Shown here in pieces: positions 24,714 through 33,200 of a DNA stretch of 64,000 nucleotides. A program made the translations under genes and the position numbers. The notes beneath the pieces were generated by a model. That model was not told the origin of the DNA, ran no database searches, and was given only the letters and a program-made list of their open reading frames with translations. Numbering within the stretch: position 1 is the stretch's first letter; every line of letters begins with the position of its first letter. Location: assembly GCA_900129595.1 (NCBI GenBank), contig FQWG01000024.1, forward strand, positions 20,487-84,486, given 5' to 3'. This stretch comes from Flavobacterium frigidimaris (GTDB lineage Bacteria > Bacteroidota > Bacteroidia > Flavobacteriales > Flavobacteriaceae).

Positions 24714-25202
24714 TTATATAAATGTCAATTCTATTTTTGTTGTCTGGTTTAGGATATTGGCATTAAAATGCGCATGACCTAAATAATCCATGCCTAAATA
24801 ATCGGCTGTTTTTTTGAACGGAATGTAAAAACTATCTTCGATTTCATTATCGTGTGAATTTGATATCACACCAATTTTCTTTCCTCTAAGTTTTCGTCCG
24901 GTTTCTTTTTCAATTCGGATTAAATCCGAAAAGCGATCAAAGAAAACCTTCATGATTCCACTCATATTGTACCAGTATATGGGCGTTGCAAAAATCAAAG
25001 TTTCGTATTTCTCTAATATTCCTTTTATTAAAGGCAAAAAATCGTCTTCTCTGTTTTTGCTTTCGTAATCATAATGAGAAATATTATAATCACTTAAATT
25101 AATTATGTCTATTCCGGTTTCTTTAGCAATTTCATTCACAATTTTGGTTGTGTTTCCGTTTTTTCTGGATGAACCTAAAATGATCACTTTCTTCCCTTCC
25201 AT
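24714..25202 (-). CDS. NADPH-dependent FMN reductase / flavodoxin-fold protein in the suf operon
   Basis: 162 residues. Flavodoxin-like phosphate-binding start IILGSSRKNGNTTKIVNEIA and the FMN-contacting segment TPIYWYNMSGIMKVFFDRF. Cytosolic flavoprotein that could supply reducing equivalents. It lies 13 bases after... upstream of sufC and 7 bases from sufB, i.e. inside the operon, so a role in iron or sulfur reduction for cluster assembly is plausible (inference). The usual sufBCD order does not include it. Confidence 0.85.
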   Translation of the reverse strand: MEGKKVIILGSSRKNGNTTKIVNEIAKETGIDIINLSDYNISHYDYESKNREDDFLPLIKGILEKYETLIFATPIYWYNMSGIMKVFFDRFSDLIRIEKETGRKLRGKKIGVISNSHDNEIEDSFYIPFKKTADYLGMDYLGHAHFNANILNQTTKIELTFI

Positions 25203-25209
25203 TTCTTAA

Positions 25210-26658
25210 TTAACCTACAGATCCTTCTAAAGAAATCTCTAATAATTTTTGCGCTTCAACAGCAAATTCCATTGGCAATTTGTTCAATACATCTTTACTG
25301 AAACCGTTTACAATTAAGGCAATCGCTTTTTCAGTTGGGATACCTCTTTGGTTGCAATAAAAAACCTGATCTTCTCCAATTTTACTTGTAGTTGCTTCGT
25401 GCTCTATTTTAGCCGATGGATTTTTACTTTCGATATAAGGGAAAGTATGCGCCCCGCAATTGTTCCCCATTAAAAGAGAATCACATTGCGAAAAGTTTCT
25501 TGCATTCTCAGCTCTTGGGCTAATCTGCACTAATCCACGGTAACTGTTTTGTGATTTACCAGCCGAAATACCTTTAGAAATAATAGTCGATTTAGTGTTT
25601 TTTCCTAAATGGATCATTTTTGTTCCGGTATCTGCTTGTTGGTAATTATTGGTAACGGCAATTGAATAAAATTCTCCTACCGAATTGTCCCCTTTAAGTA
25701 CACAAGAAGGATATTTCCAGGTTACAGCTGAACCTGTTTCTACTTGTGTCCATGAAATTTTAGCGTTGGTTTCGCATAAACCTCTTTTGGTTACGAAGTT
25801 ATATACTCCACCTTTTCCTTCTTTATTTCCAGGGAACCAGTTTTGAACGGTAGAATATTTAATTTCTGCATCGTCTAAAGCGATTAATTCAACCACGGCA
25901 GCGTGCAATTGGTTTTCGTCACGGCTTGGGGCAGTACAGCCTTCAAGATACGAAACGTAACTTCCTGCATCAGCAATAACCAAAGTTCTTTCGAATTGTC
26001 CGGTTCCTGCCTGATTGATTCTGAAATAAGTTGAAAGTTCCATTGGGCAACGAACGCCTTTTGGAATATAACAGAAACTTCCGTCAGAGAAAACTGCTGA
26101 GTTTAATGCTGCGTAGAAATTGTCTTTTTGAGGTACAACAGTTCCTAAATATTTACGAACCAATTCCGGATGTTCTTTTATCGCTTCTGAAATCGGACAG
26201 AAAATAATTCCTTTTTCTCCTAATGTTTTTTTGAAAGTAGTAGCCACAGAAACAGAATCGACCACAATATCCATAGCGACATTGTTCATCATTTTTTGTT
26301 CGTCTACAGAGATACCTAACTTTTTGTACATTTCAAGAAGTTCCGGATCCACATCATCCAAAGTTTTGTTTGGATCTACTTGTTTTGGAGCTGAATAATA
26401 AGAAATGGCCTGAAAATCCGGTTTTTGATAATGAACATTTGCCCATTCCGGCTCAATCATTTCTTTCCATGCACGAAAAGCCTCAATGCGCCAGTCGGTC
26501 ATCCATTCTGGTTCTTCTTTTTTAAGAGAAATAGCTCTTACGATATCTTCGTTTAAGCCAATAGGAAATGTCTCCGATTCAATATCAGTATAAAATCCGT
26601 ATTCGTATTCTTTAGTTTCGAGTTCGATTTTTAAATCGTCTTCAGTATATTTTGACAT
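25210..26658 (-). CDS. sufB: SufB, SUF scaffold subunit
   Basis: 482 residues, full length. Typical blocks: FAVSFNS is absent but KNFYAALNSAVFSDGSFCYI, YLEGCTAPSRDENQLHAAVV (the conserved Cys loop) and MGNNCGAHTFPYIESKN are present, with a Glu-rich region ATTSKIGEDQVFYCNQRGI near the end. It hosts the nascent cluster with SufD and SufC. Confidence 0.97.
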   Translation of the reverse strand: MSKYTEDDLKIELETKEYEYGFYTDIESETFPIGLNEDIVRAISLKKEEPEWMTDWRIEAFRAWKEMIEPEWANVHYQKPDFQAISYYSAPKQVDPNKTLDDVDPELLEMYKKLGISVDEQKMMNNVAMDIVVDSVSVATTFKKTLGEKGIIFCPISEAIKEHPELVRKYLGTVVPQKDNFYAALNSAVFSDGSFCYIPKGVRCPMELSTYFRINQAGTGQFERTLVIADAGSYVSYLEGCTAPSRDENQLHAAVVELIALDDAEIKYSTVQNWFPGNKEGKGGVYNFVTKRGLCETNAKISWTQVETGSAVTWKYPSCVLKGDNSVGEFYSIAVTNNYQQADTGTKMIHLGKNTKSTIISKGISAGKSQNSYRGLVQISPRAENARNFSQCDSLLMGNNCGAHTFPYIESKNPSAKIEHEATTSKIGEDQVFYCNQRGIPTEKAIALIVNGFSKDVLNKLPMEFAVEAQKLLEISLEGSVG

Positions 26659-26672
26659 TTTTTAGTTTTTTA

Positions 26673-26703
26673 AAACGCTTAAAGTTTTAAATTTTAAGCG
26701 TTT
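26673..26703. terminator. 11-bp stem hairpin between sufA and sufB
   Basis: AAACGCTTAAA pairs exactly with TTTAAGCGTTT over a 9-base loop, with T runs on both flanks. It could partly terminate or process the transcript and so set the ratio of sufA to the downstream genes. Confidence 0.5.
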
Positions 26704-26728
26704 AAATTTTTGCTTTAGGACTCTTAAT

Positions 26729-27058
26729 TTATAACGAGAATGATTCTCCACAACCACAAGTTCTGCTTGCATTTGGATTATTGAATACAAAACCTTTCCC
26801 GTTTAATCCGCCTGAAAATTCAAGAATTGTTCCGGCTAAATATAGAAAAGATTTTTTTTCAACTGCAATTGTTATGTCGTTGTCTACAAATATTTTATCG
26901 TCGTCGCCTTTGGCTTTGTCAAATTTTAAATCATAAGACAAACCAGAGCATCCGCCACTTTTCACGCCTACTCTTACGTAATCGTGTGCAGCATCAAAAC
27001 CATCATCTTTCATCAAGTCGATGATTTTCTTTTTGGCTGTATCAGAAACTTTTATCAT
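26729..27058 (-). CDS. sufA: SufA/IscA-type iron-sulfur carrier
   Basis: 109 residues of the HesB/IscA fold. The three conserved Cys are Cys37 (VKSGGCSGLSY) and Cys101 and Cys103 (RTCGCGESFSL). A-type carriers hand [2Fe-2S]/[4Fe-4S] clusters to apo-proteins. First gene of the suf unit, with a TATCTTTG element on the minus strand at 27165-27172. Confidence 0.95.
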   Translation of the reverse strand: MIKVSDTAKKKIIDLMKDDGFDAAHDYVRVGVKSGGCSGLSYDLKFDKAKGDDDKIFVDNDITIAVEKKSFLYLAGTILEFSGGLNGKGFVFNNPNASRTCGCGESFSL

Positions 27059-27427
27059 TGTTTATGGTATTTATTTTTGCATTCATTTGTAATCGTATTA
27101 AAAACAGTAATTAAAATATTACATTTTAAAGTGCTGTCTTTCAATGTTGAAATGAAATTATCTGCAAAGATACGACTTAAAAACCTTTTTCCATAACGCT
27201 TCACATTATTATAACAAATGTTAAAATAGATAATAGTTATATTAATAAAACAAATATCATTGTTTATCTCATTTATTTGTTTGATAGCGTTTTTATCAAA
27301 AATTTAAATATCTACTAATTTTGTGGGATTTGCTTATCAATAGCTGTATTTAAGTGTTAAAAAAGCGTATTTATACGGGGTGCAGGCAATTTTTTATTAT
27401 TACTTTTGCAGAAAATTGTGAGTAATT
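27059..27427. other. divergent intergenic region between sufA and the coiled-coil gene
   Basis: Minus strand: TATCTTTG at 27165-27172, probable -7 of the suf operon, about 107 bases before sufA. Plus strand: TACTTTTG at 27401-27408, probable -7 of the gene at 27428. No Rrf2-family regulator gene is adjacent and I cannot point to an iron-responsive operator. Confidence 0.45.
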
Positions 27428-28354
27428 ATGAAAAAACAATACAAAATTAAGTGGGTAAAAGCACTTTTAGCAGTGTTTTTTGTTTTTGGATTAGGTGCTA
27501 CATTCTTTATTTTTAGCAGAGAGCCAAATGAAGTTGAAGAAAAAACTAAAGAGGTAATAAAAGAGCAGAAATTGAGTGACTCAAATCCTGAATCCCTTTC
27601 TCAGAAAAACATTTTAGATTCTTTGACCACTTTAAAACTGGCTTATGATGTGGCTATTCTGGAGAAAACTTCTTTATCTCAACAATTAGAACTTGAAAAG
27701 AAAAACATCGAGAACCTGATGGAAATCATTAAAGCGTCTAAAAATCCTTCGCCTTTACAAATTAAGGTCTATAGAAAACAACTTTCTGATATCAAAATCG
27801 CATTAGAATCTAAAGTTGCAGAAGTTAAAAAACTAAAATCTCAAAATAAAAATTTACTTACTGAAATCGAAAGTCAGAATGTTGTGATGTATCAACAAAA
27901 GACTGAAAATGATACTTTGGTTTCTAAACAAAAAAGACTGGAATCGACTTTAAAAGATGCTTCAAAGTTAGTTCCGGGCAACTTTAGTGTGATCGCTCTC
28001 CGGGAGAAAAAAACCGGACAAGAGCTGGAAACGGTAAAGGCAAAAAACACTAAAAAACTTAAAATGAGCTTTTCTCTAAACGGAAATACCGTTGCCAAAA
28101 CAGGAAAAAGAATTTTTTATATTCAGGTTTTAGATCAGAAAAATAAGGTTCTAGGCGTGAACAAACTGATCGAGTTTGGAAATAATAAGGCCTTGGTTTA
28201 TAGTTTTATAGTTGCGGTTGACTTTCAGGGAAAAGCTGCGAATGTTTATGGGGTTTTAAACGCTGACGAAAACGGATTTCAAAAAGGAACTTATTTTGTC
28301 AATTTCTTCGACAAACAAGAAATTATGGGAAGTACTTCGATTACGCTGGAATAA
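27428..28354 (+). CDS. membrane-anchored coiled-coil protein
   Basis: 308 residues. A basic start (MKKQYKIKWVK) and one hydrophobic helix (about 12-29), then an extended coiled coil (about 60-170, heptad-rich with many Leu, Glu and Lys, e.g. LTTLKLAYDVAILEKTSLSQ), and a C-terminal beta-rich domain of about 120 residues (KMSFSLNGNTVAKTGKRIFY ... GTYFVNFFDKQEIMGSTSI). Probably an inner-membrane protein with its bulk in the periplasm. I do not recognise a family name. Own -7 element just before the ATG. Confidence 0.75.
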   Translation: MKKQYKIKWVKALLAVFFVFGLGATFFIFSREPNEVEEKTKEVIKEQKLSDSNPESLSQKNILDSLTTLKLAYDVAILEKTSLSQQLELEKKNIENLMEIIKASKNPSPLQIKVYRKQLSDIKIALESKVAEVKKLKSQNKNLLTEIESQNVVMYQQKTENDTLVSKQKRLESTLKDASKLVPGNFSVIALREKKTGQELETVKAKNTKKLKMSFSLNGNTVAKTGKRIFYIQVLDQKNKVLGVNKLIEFGNNKALVYSFIVAVDFQGKAANVYGVLNADENGFQKGTYFVNFFDKQEIMGSTSITLE

Positions 28355-28365
28355 TAATGGCCGAC

Positions 28366-28500
28366 TTTTAGCCCACTCCCGATAGCTATCGGGATTACGG
28401 ATCTGGCAGATTTACACTGATTTTTTTTATTTGCACCAAAATTTGAAAATTTGATTAAACTAAAAAATCAGTGTAAATCAGTTTAACCAGTGGGCAATCT
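28366..28500. repeat. dispersed palindromic element between coiled-coil and MBL genes
   Basis: Nested inverted repeats: the outer GCCCACT/AGTGGGC, then the perfect palindrome TCCCGATAGCTATCGGGA at 28377-28394, then perfect 18-base arms GATTTACACTGATTTTTT (28409-28426) and their complement (28462-28479). Related remnants (for example AATCTGTGAAATCTGTGG) occur near 41435. Confidence 0.65.
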
Positions 28501-28557
28501 TTATATACATAAAAAACATTATTTAAAGAATACTTAGTATAAAGAGATTGGATTTCC

Positions 28558-28565
28558 TAGCTTTG
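28558..28565 (+). promoter_or_regulatory. -7 element TAGCTTTG of the MBL hydrolase gene
   Basis: Exact TAnnTTTG match 25 bases before the ATG at 28591. Confidence 0.45.
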
Positions 28566-28590
28566 TTTTCAATACTAGAAATGTACTCTT

Positions 28591-29448
28591 ATGAAACTTT
28601 ACCCAATAGAATCCGGAAATTTTAAGTTAGATGGTGGCGCTATGTTTGGTGTTGTACCTAAAACAATCTGGAACAAAACCAATCCCGCAGATGATAATAA
28701 TTTAATTGATATTGCCGCGCGATGTTTACTTATCGAAGACGGAAATCGATTAATTCTCATTGATACCGGAATGGGGGACAAACAATCTGAAAAGTTTTTT
28801 GGTTATTATTCGCTTTGGGGATCGCATTCTATCGATAAATCTTTGGCAAAATACGGTTTTAGCCGAGATGATATTACCGATGTTTTTATGACGCATTTGC
28901 ATTTTGACCATTGTGGTGGAAGTGTAAAGTGGAATTCTGATAAAACAGGATACGAACCGGCTTTTAAAAATGCTAAATATTGGAGTAATGAAAATCACTG
29001 GGAATGGGCAACAAAACCCAATGCGCGTGAGAAAGCATCTTTTCTTTCGGAGAATATATTGCCCATGCAGGAAAGCGGACAATTGAATTTTATAAAACGT
29101 CCTGAATCTGATTTTGGTTTTTCTCACGAAATGAATTTCGGAATTTACTATGTCGATGGCCATACCGAAAAGCAAATGATTCCGCATATTCAGTACCACG
29201 ATAAAACGATTGTTTTTTGTGCTGATTTACTGGCAACAGCAGGACATATTCCGCTGCCATATGTTATGGGTTACGACACAAGACCATTATTGACAATGCC
29301 TGAGAAATCAAAATTTTTGAATGAAGCAGCAGATAAAAATTATTATTTATTTTTAGAACACGATGCACACAATCAGATTATAACGGTAGAACATACAGAA
29401 AGAGGAGTAAGGCTGAAAGACGTTTTTACTTGTGAAGAGATTCTTTAA
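28591..29448 (+). CDS. metallo-beta-lactamase-fold hydrolase
   Basis: 285 residues, no signal peptide. The zinc motif HxHxDH is HLHFDH at 102-107, preceded by LILIDTGMGD; further ligands are His in VDGHTEKQ, Asp in FCADLLATAG and His in FLEHDAHNQ. Subfamily resembles the quorum-lactonase/MBL-fold group, but the substrate is not predictable. Cytosolic. Confidence 0.85.
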   Translation: MKLYPIESGNFKLDGGAMFGVVPKTIWNKTNPADDNNLIDIAARCLLIEDGNRLILIDTGMGDKQSEKFFGYYSLWGSHSIDKSLAKYGFSRDDITDVFMTHLHFDHCGGSVKWNSDKTGYEPAFKNAKYWSNENHWEWATKPNAREKASFLSENILPMQESGQLNFIKRPESDFGFSHEMNFGIYYVDGHTEKQMIPHIQYHDKTIVFCADLLATAGHIPLPYVMGYDTRPLLTMPEKSKFLNEAADKNYYLFLEHDAHNQIITVEHTERGVRLKDVFTCEEIL

Positions 29449-29465
29449 AACAAAAATTAAATTAT

Positions 29466-29506
29466 AAAAAAATCCCATTTTCAGTATGTCGAAAATGAGA
29501 TTTTTT
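29466..29506. terminator. bidirectional terminator between convergent genes
   Basis: AAAAAATCCCATTTTC pairs with GAAAATGAGATTTTTT (one mismatch), serving the MBL gene on plus and the lipoprotein gene on minus. Confidence 0.85.
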
Positions 29507-29533
29507 GGTTGAACAAATTATAATTCTAAAATT

Positions 29534-30241
29534 CTAGTTGGTTTTAAATTTCCAAACCTGACCAACAGTTTCTCCTCCTTTATTGTCTTTTACAACAACT
29601 TGCCAGAAATATTGTGTTGCAGGTTCCAGTGTAACATCAAAAGAAATTGCACTTGTATTCTCGCTTACTTTTGCTGTAGGTGGATTGGTTTTTCCAAAAT
29701 AAACATCATAAGTCAGAACGTCTTTTGTGTCAACATCTGTTGCTGTCCATTTTAGAGTTGCAGTCGTCGTATTCGACACAGAATTTATTGACGGCTGTAC
29801 CAATTCCGGAGAAAAAGGCAAATGATTCACTACGGCATCGCCGGTAGTATAAAATTTATAAGTTGCCGTATAATTACTTGACAAACCCTTACTGTCAGTA
29901 GCTTTTACTCTCCAATAGTAAGCAGTGTTTTTTTCTAATTCTGCAGATGTACTATTGGTTGTTACCTCCAGGGTCTTTACAATTTGAGAGAACGAATTAT
30001 CTTTTGCAATCTGAATCTGATAAGTGATATTATCTTTATTCTCATCAGTAGATAAAGCCCATTGAAATGCAATAATCTTGTCCAGGCATAATTTACCATC
30101 AGCCGGAGCTGTTAGTGCCGGTACAGTTGGTGCTATATTTACGATTGGTGGGACAACAACAGGATCTGAATCATCTCCGCCGCCTCCGCCACAAGCTGCA
30201 AATAAAAAACCAATGATGGATAGGTATATAAAATTCTTCAT
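29534..30241 (-). CDS. lipoprotein with two fibronectin type III-like domains
   Basis: 235 residues. Lipoprotein signal (YLSIIGFLFAAC, Cys17) followed by a GGGGGDDSD spacer, as in surface-exported Bacteroidota lipoproteins. Two FN3-like repeats: LTAPADGKLCLDKIIAFQWA ... NTAYYWRVKATDSKG, and LVQPSINSVSNTTTATLKWT ... ATQYFWQVVVKDNKG. It starts 2 bases after the end of the large LRR gene and is certainly translated from the same message, suggesting a partner of that cell-surface protein. Confidence 0.85.
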   Translation of the reverse strand: MKNFIYLSIIGFLFAACGGGGGDDSDPVVVPPIVNIAPTVPALTAPADGKLCLDKIIAFQWALSTDENKDNITYQIQIAKDNSFSQIVKTLEVTTNSTSAELEKNTAYYWRVKATDSKGLSSNYTATYKFYTTGDAVVNHLPFSPELVQPSINSVSNTTTATLKWTATDVDTKDVLTYDVYFGKTNPPTAKVSENTSAISFDVTLEPATQYFWQVVVKDNKGGETVGQVWKFKTN

Positions 30242-30243
30242 TT

Positions 30244-33200
30244 TTATTTTTTTATAATTTTAATGTATTCCGGATTTTCCAAATAGATTTTGGCAGCATA
30301 AATTCCTGAAGGTTGGTTTTCAAGATTCAATTGTGCTTTTCCGCTTTCGATAGTATATGTTTTAGTCGAAACCAATTGCCCTGAGAAGTTGTATAATTCT
30401 ATTTTAACTTCATTTTTAGCGGCTGGAATTTCAATTTCAAAACTTCCTGAAGTAGGGTTAGGGTAAGCAGATAAGATTTGTGATTCGAAATCTGAAACAG
30501 CAACCTTTTTAGAGAAAATACCTTCGCAGGCTTTTGCAGTGGCTACTTCGACTAATGCCGCTTTGTTAACATCTACAGAAAATGTTGCATCAGTGGTTTG
30601 AAACTGCTCAGCTCCGTCAACAAAAACAGTAAATGGTGCAGTTCCTGCTGTGATTTCAACATCAACGGTTTTGCTCGTAACACTTGATTTTCCTGTTATA
30701 ATCGCACCTTTTGCAATAGTAACGGTAAAGTTTTGTTCGAAAATCATTTCCGGAATTGTAATCTTGATTTTGTAAACACCCGGAACTAAACTCGCTACTT
30801 TTAAGCTGTTGTTGGTAAAAGTGTAGGTTTTATCATTTATACTTGCCTGATAAGCAAAAGCCTGTTTTCCAACGATGCTGATTTCTCCATTGTTTTCGCC
30901 AAGACAAGATTCGCTTTTGGTTTCTACTGTAAAATTGTTTACCGGTAAAGTCATTTCGCCTGTACATTCTGTGTTGTAAGTTGCTATTCCATCTTTTTTG
31001 CTTAACCAGTTTGTATTAGCATAATTTACGTCATCAACAAGAATACAGTATAATTTTGGATTTGATGTAAATAACAGATTGTTGAGTACAAGAGAAGTAT
31101 TCTTCCCGTTTTGAAGGTTCAAACTCGTCAATTGATTCGAATTTACCCTTAATGAAGTCAATGCCGGATTTTTTGTAATATCTAATGCTTCAAGCATACT
31201 TCCAGAGGCTTCCAATGTTATTAAGGCCTTATTATTAGAAACATCCAGAGTTTTTAGGTAGCAGCCTGATGCATCCAGATAAGTAAGCATTGTGTTTTTA
31301 GAAATATTTAAACCTGTCAAGGGTGAGTTTGAATTAATATTTAATGTTTTAAGAGACAAGTTTTTAGATAGGTCTATTGCTGCTAATTTATTATTATTAA
31401 TAGTAAGATCTGTTAAAGCTGTGTTATTACTAAGATCAATGTTCGCAATTTTATTGGTATACAGAATTAATGTGCTTAATAAAGTGTTTTTTGATACATT
31501 AATCGTTGTTAGCTGATTACTTGAAGCATTGATGTTTTTTAAAGCTGTATTATTAGAAAAATCCAACGCTGTAAACTTATTAGAATAACAAACTACCTCC
31601 TCTACAGCCGTATTTGCAGACAGATCTAAAGTACTAAGATTGTTACCGGATACATCAACTAGCTTTAGTTTTTTGTTTGCAGACAGATCGATATTTGTAA
31701 GAGCCTGACCAAAGCAGTAAAATCTTTCTAAAGCAATAAAATCTGCTATACCTGTTAAGTCTGTTATTTTTTCTGTGGACGCAGGAATGTATAAATAGGT
31801 TACGTTCGAAATTTTTGAAGTTATAACTTTTCCATCAACTGCACCGGAATCTATTCCAAGACTAATCAAACGTTTTTCAAAGTTAACATCAGGAATAAGT
31901 GTGTATTGATAGTTTGTTTCGCACGGTTGTGACGAATAAGTCGCTTTTGCATCTTTAGCAATCCATTTTTCGTTAGAGAATGCAGCATCATCAACCTGAA
32001 TACAAAGTAAATTTGGATTTTGAGTGAAATTTCCAAAAATTACTCTTTCCATGTTAACGTTGTTTCCGTTCTTCAGGTTCAGGTTATACAGGTTGTTACC
32101 GGCACAGTCGATTTCTTTTAATAAAGAATTTTTAGAAATATCTAAATTTTCTAGTTTGTTGATACTCGCACTTAAGACCGTTAGTTTAGTGTTTTTAGAA
32201 ACATTCAAAACGGTAAGAGCATTCGTGCTGCAGTTTAAATTGCTTAATTGTAAATGGTTCGAAACATCTAATGCTGTAATGGCATTGTTACTGCAGTTTA
32301 AATTGCTTAATGACATATTATTAGAAATGTTTAAAACTGTAAGAGTATTTGAACTACAGTTCAAAGTAAGTAATTTGTTGTTTTTAGAAACATTTACAGC
32401 AGTCAATTGGTTTTTGCTTACATTTAAATTTGTCAGCAATAGATTATTGTCAACATTAATTGTTGTCAATTTGTTATCGGCAGCTTCCAATGAAGTCAAT
32501 GCAGCAAAATCTTTTAAACCTGTCAGGTCAGTAATAGCGCTTTTTGATACGTTTAAAGAGGTTACAGTATCGATGCTGAATGTAACAACTTTTCCGTTTA
32601 CACCATCTTTATCAATGCCAAGAGCGATTAATTTGTTCTCAAAATTAACATCAGGAATCAAAGTGTAAGGTTCTTCATTTGGACAAGCTTCTGATGAAAA
32701 GCTTGTGTTCGCATCTATTATTGCGCTCCATGTTGCATTTGAAAAAACTGCGTCATCAACCTGAATACAAGTTAAATAAGGGTTTTTCTTGAAATTAGAA
32801 TTGTTGATATTCGTTATTAAACTATTGGCTCCGTTCTTTAAATTTAGTTTGTATAGTTTATTAGAGGACACGTTTACAGAAGACAATTTGGTGTTTTTAG
32901 ATAAATCCAAGGTTTTGATTTGATTCTCGTAACACACTAGTCTGGTTAAAACTAAGTTATTCGAAAGATCTAAAGAAGTTAGTGAATTTTTATAAACAGA
33001 GAAATAGCTCAATTTTGTATTTTGAGATAAATCGATATCTTTAAATTTATTATTACCTAAAAGCAAGTCAGTCAGTTTGACATTTTTAGAAATATCCAAA
33101 GTCGTTAATTGATTGTTCTCAACATTGAGGAAATCTAATTGTGTATTTTTAGAAACATCAAGATTTGTTAGTTGATTGCTGCTAATTGACAGGGACCATA

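Noticed and set aside
32024..32668. A 214-codon plus-strand frame opposite the LRR gene, and a similar 149-codon one at 33626.
   Set aside because: Both arise from the antisense of periodic leucine-rich repeats; their hydrophobic repetitive products mirror the repeat spacing.
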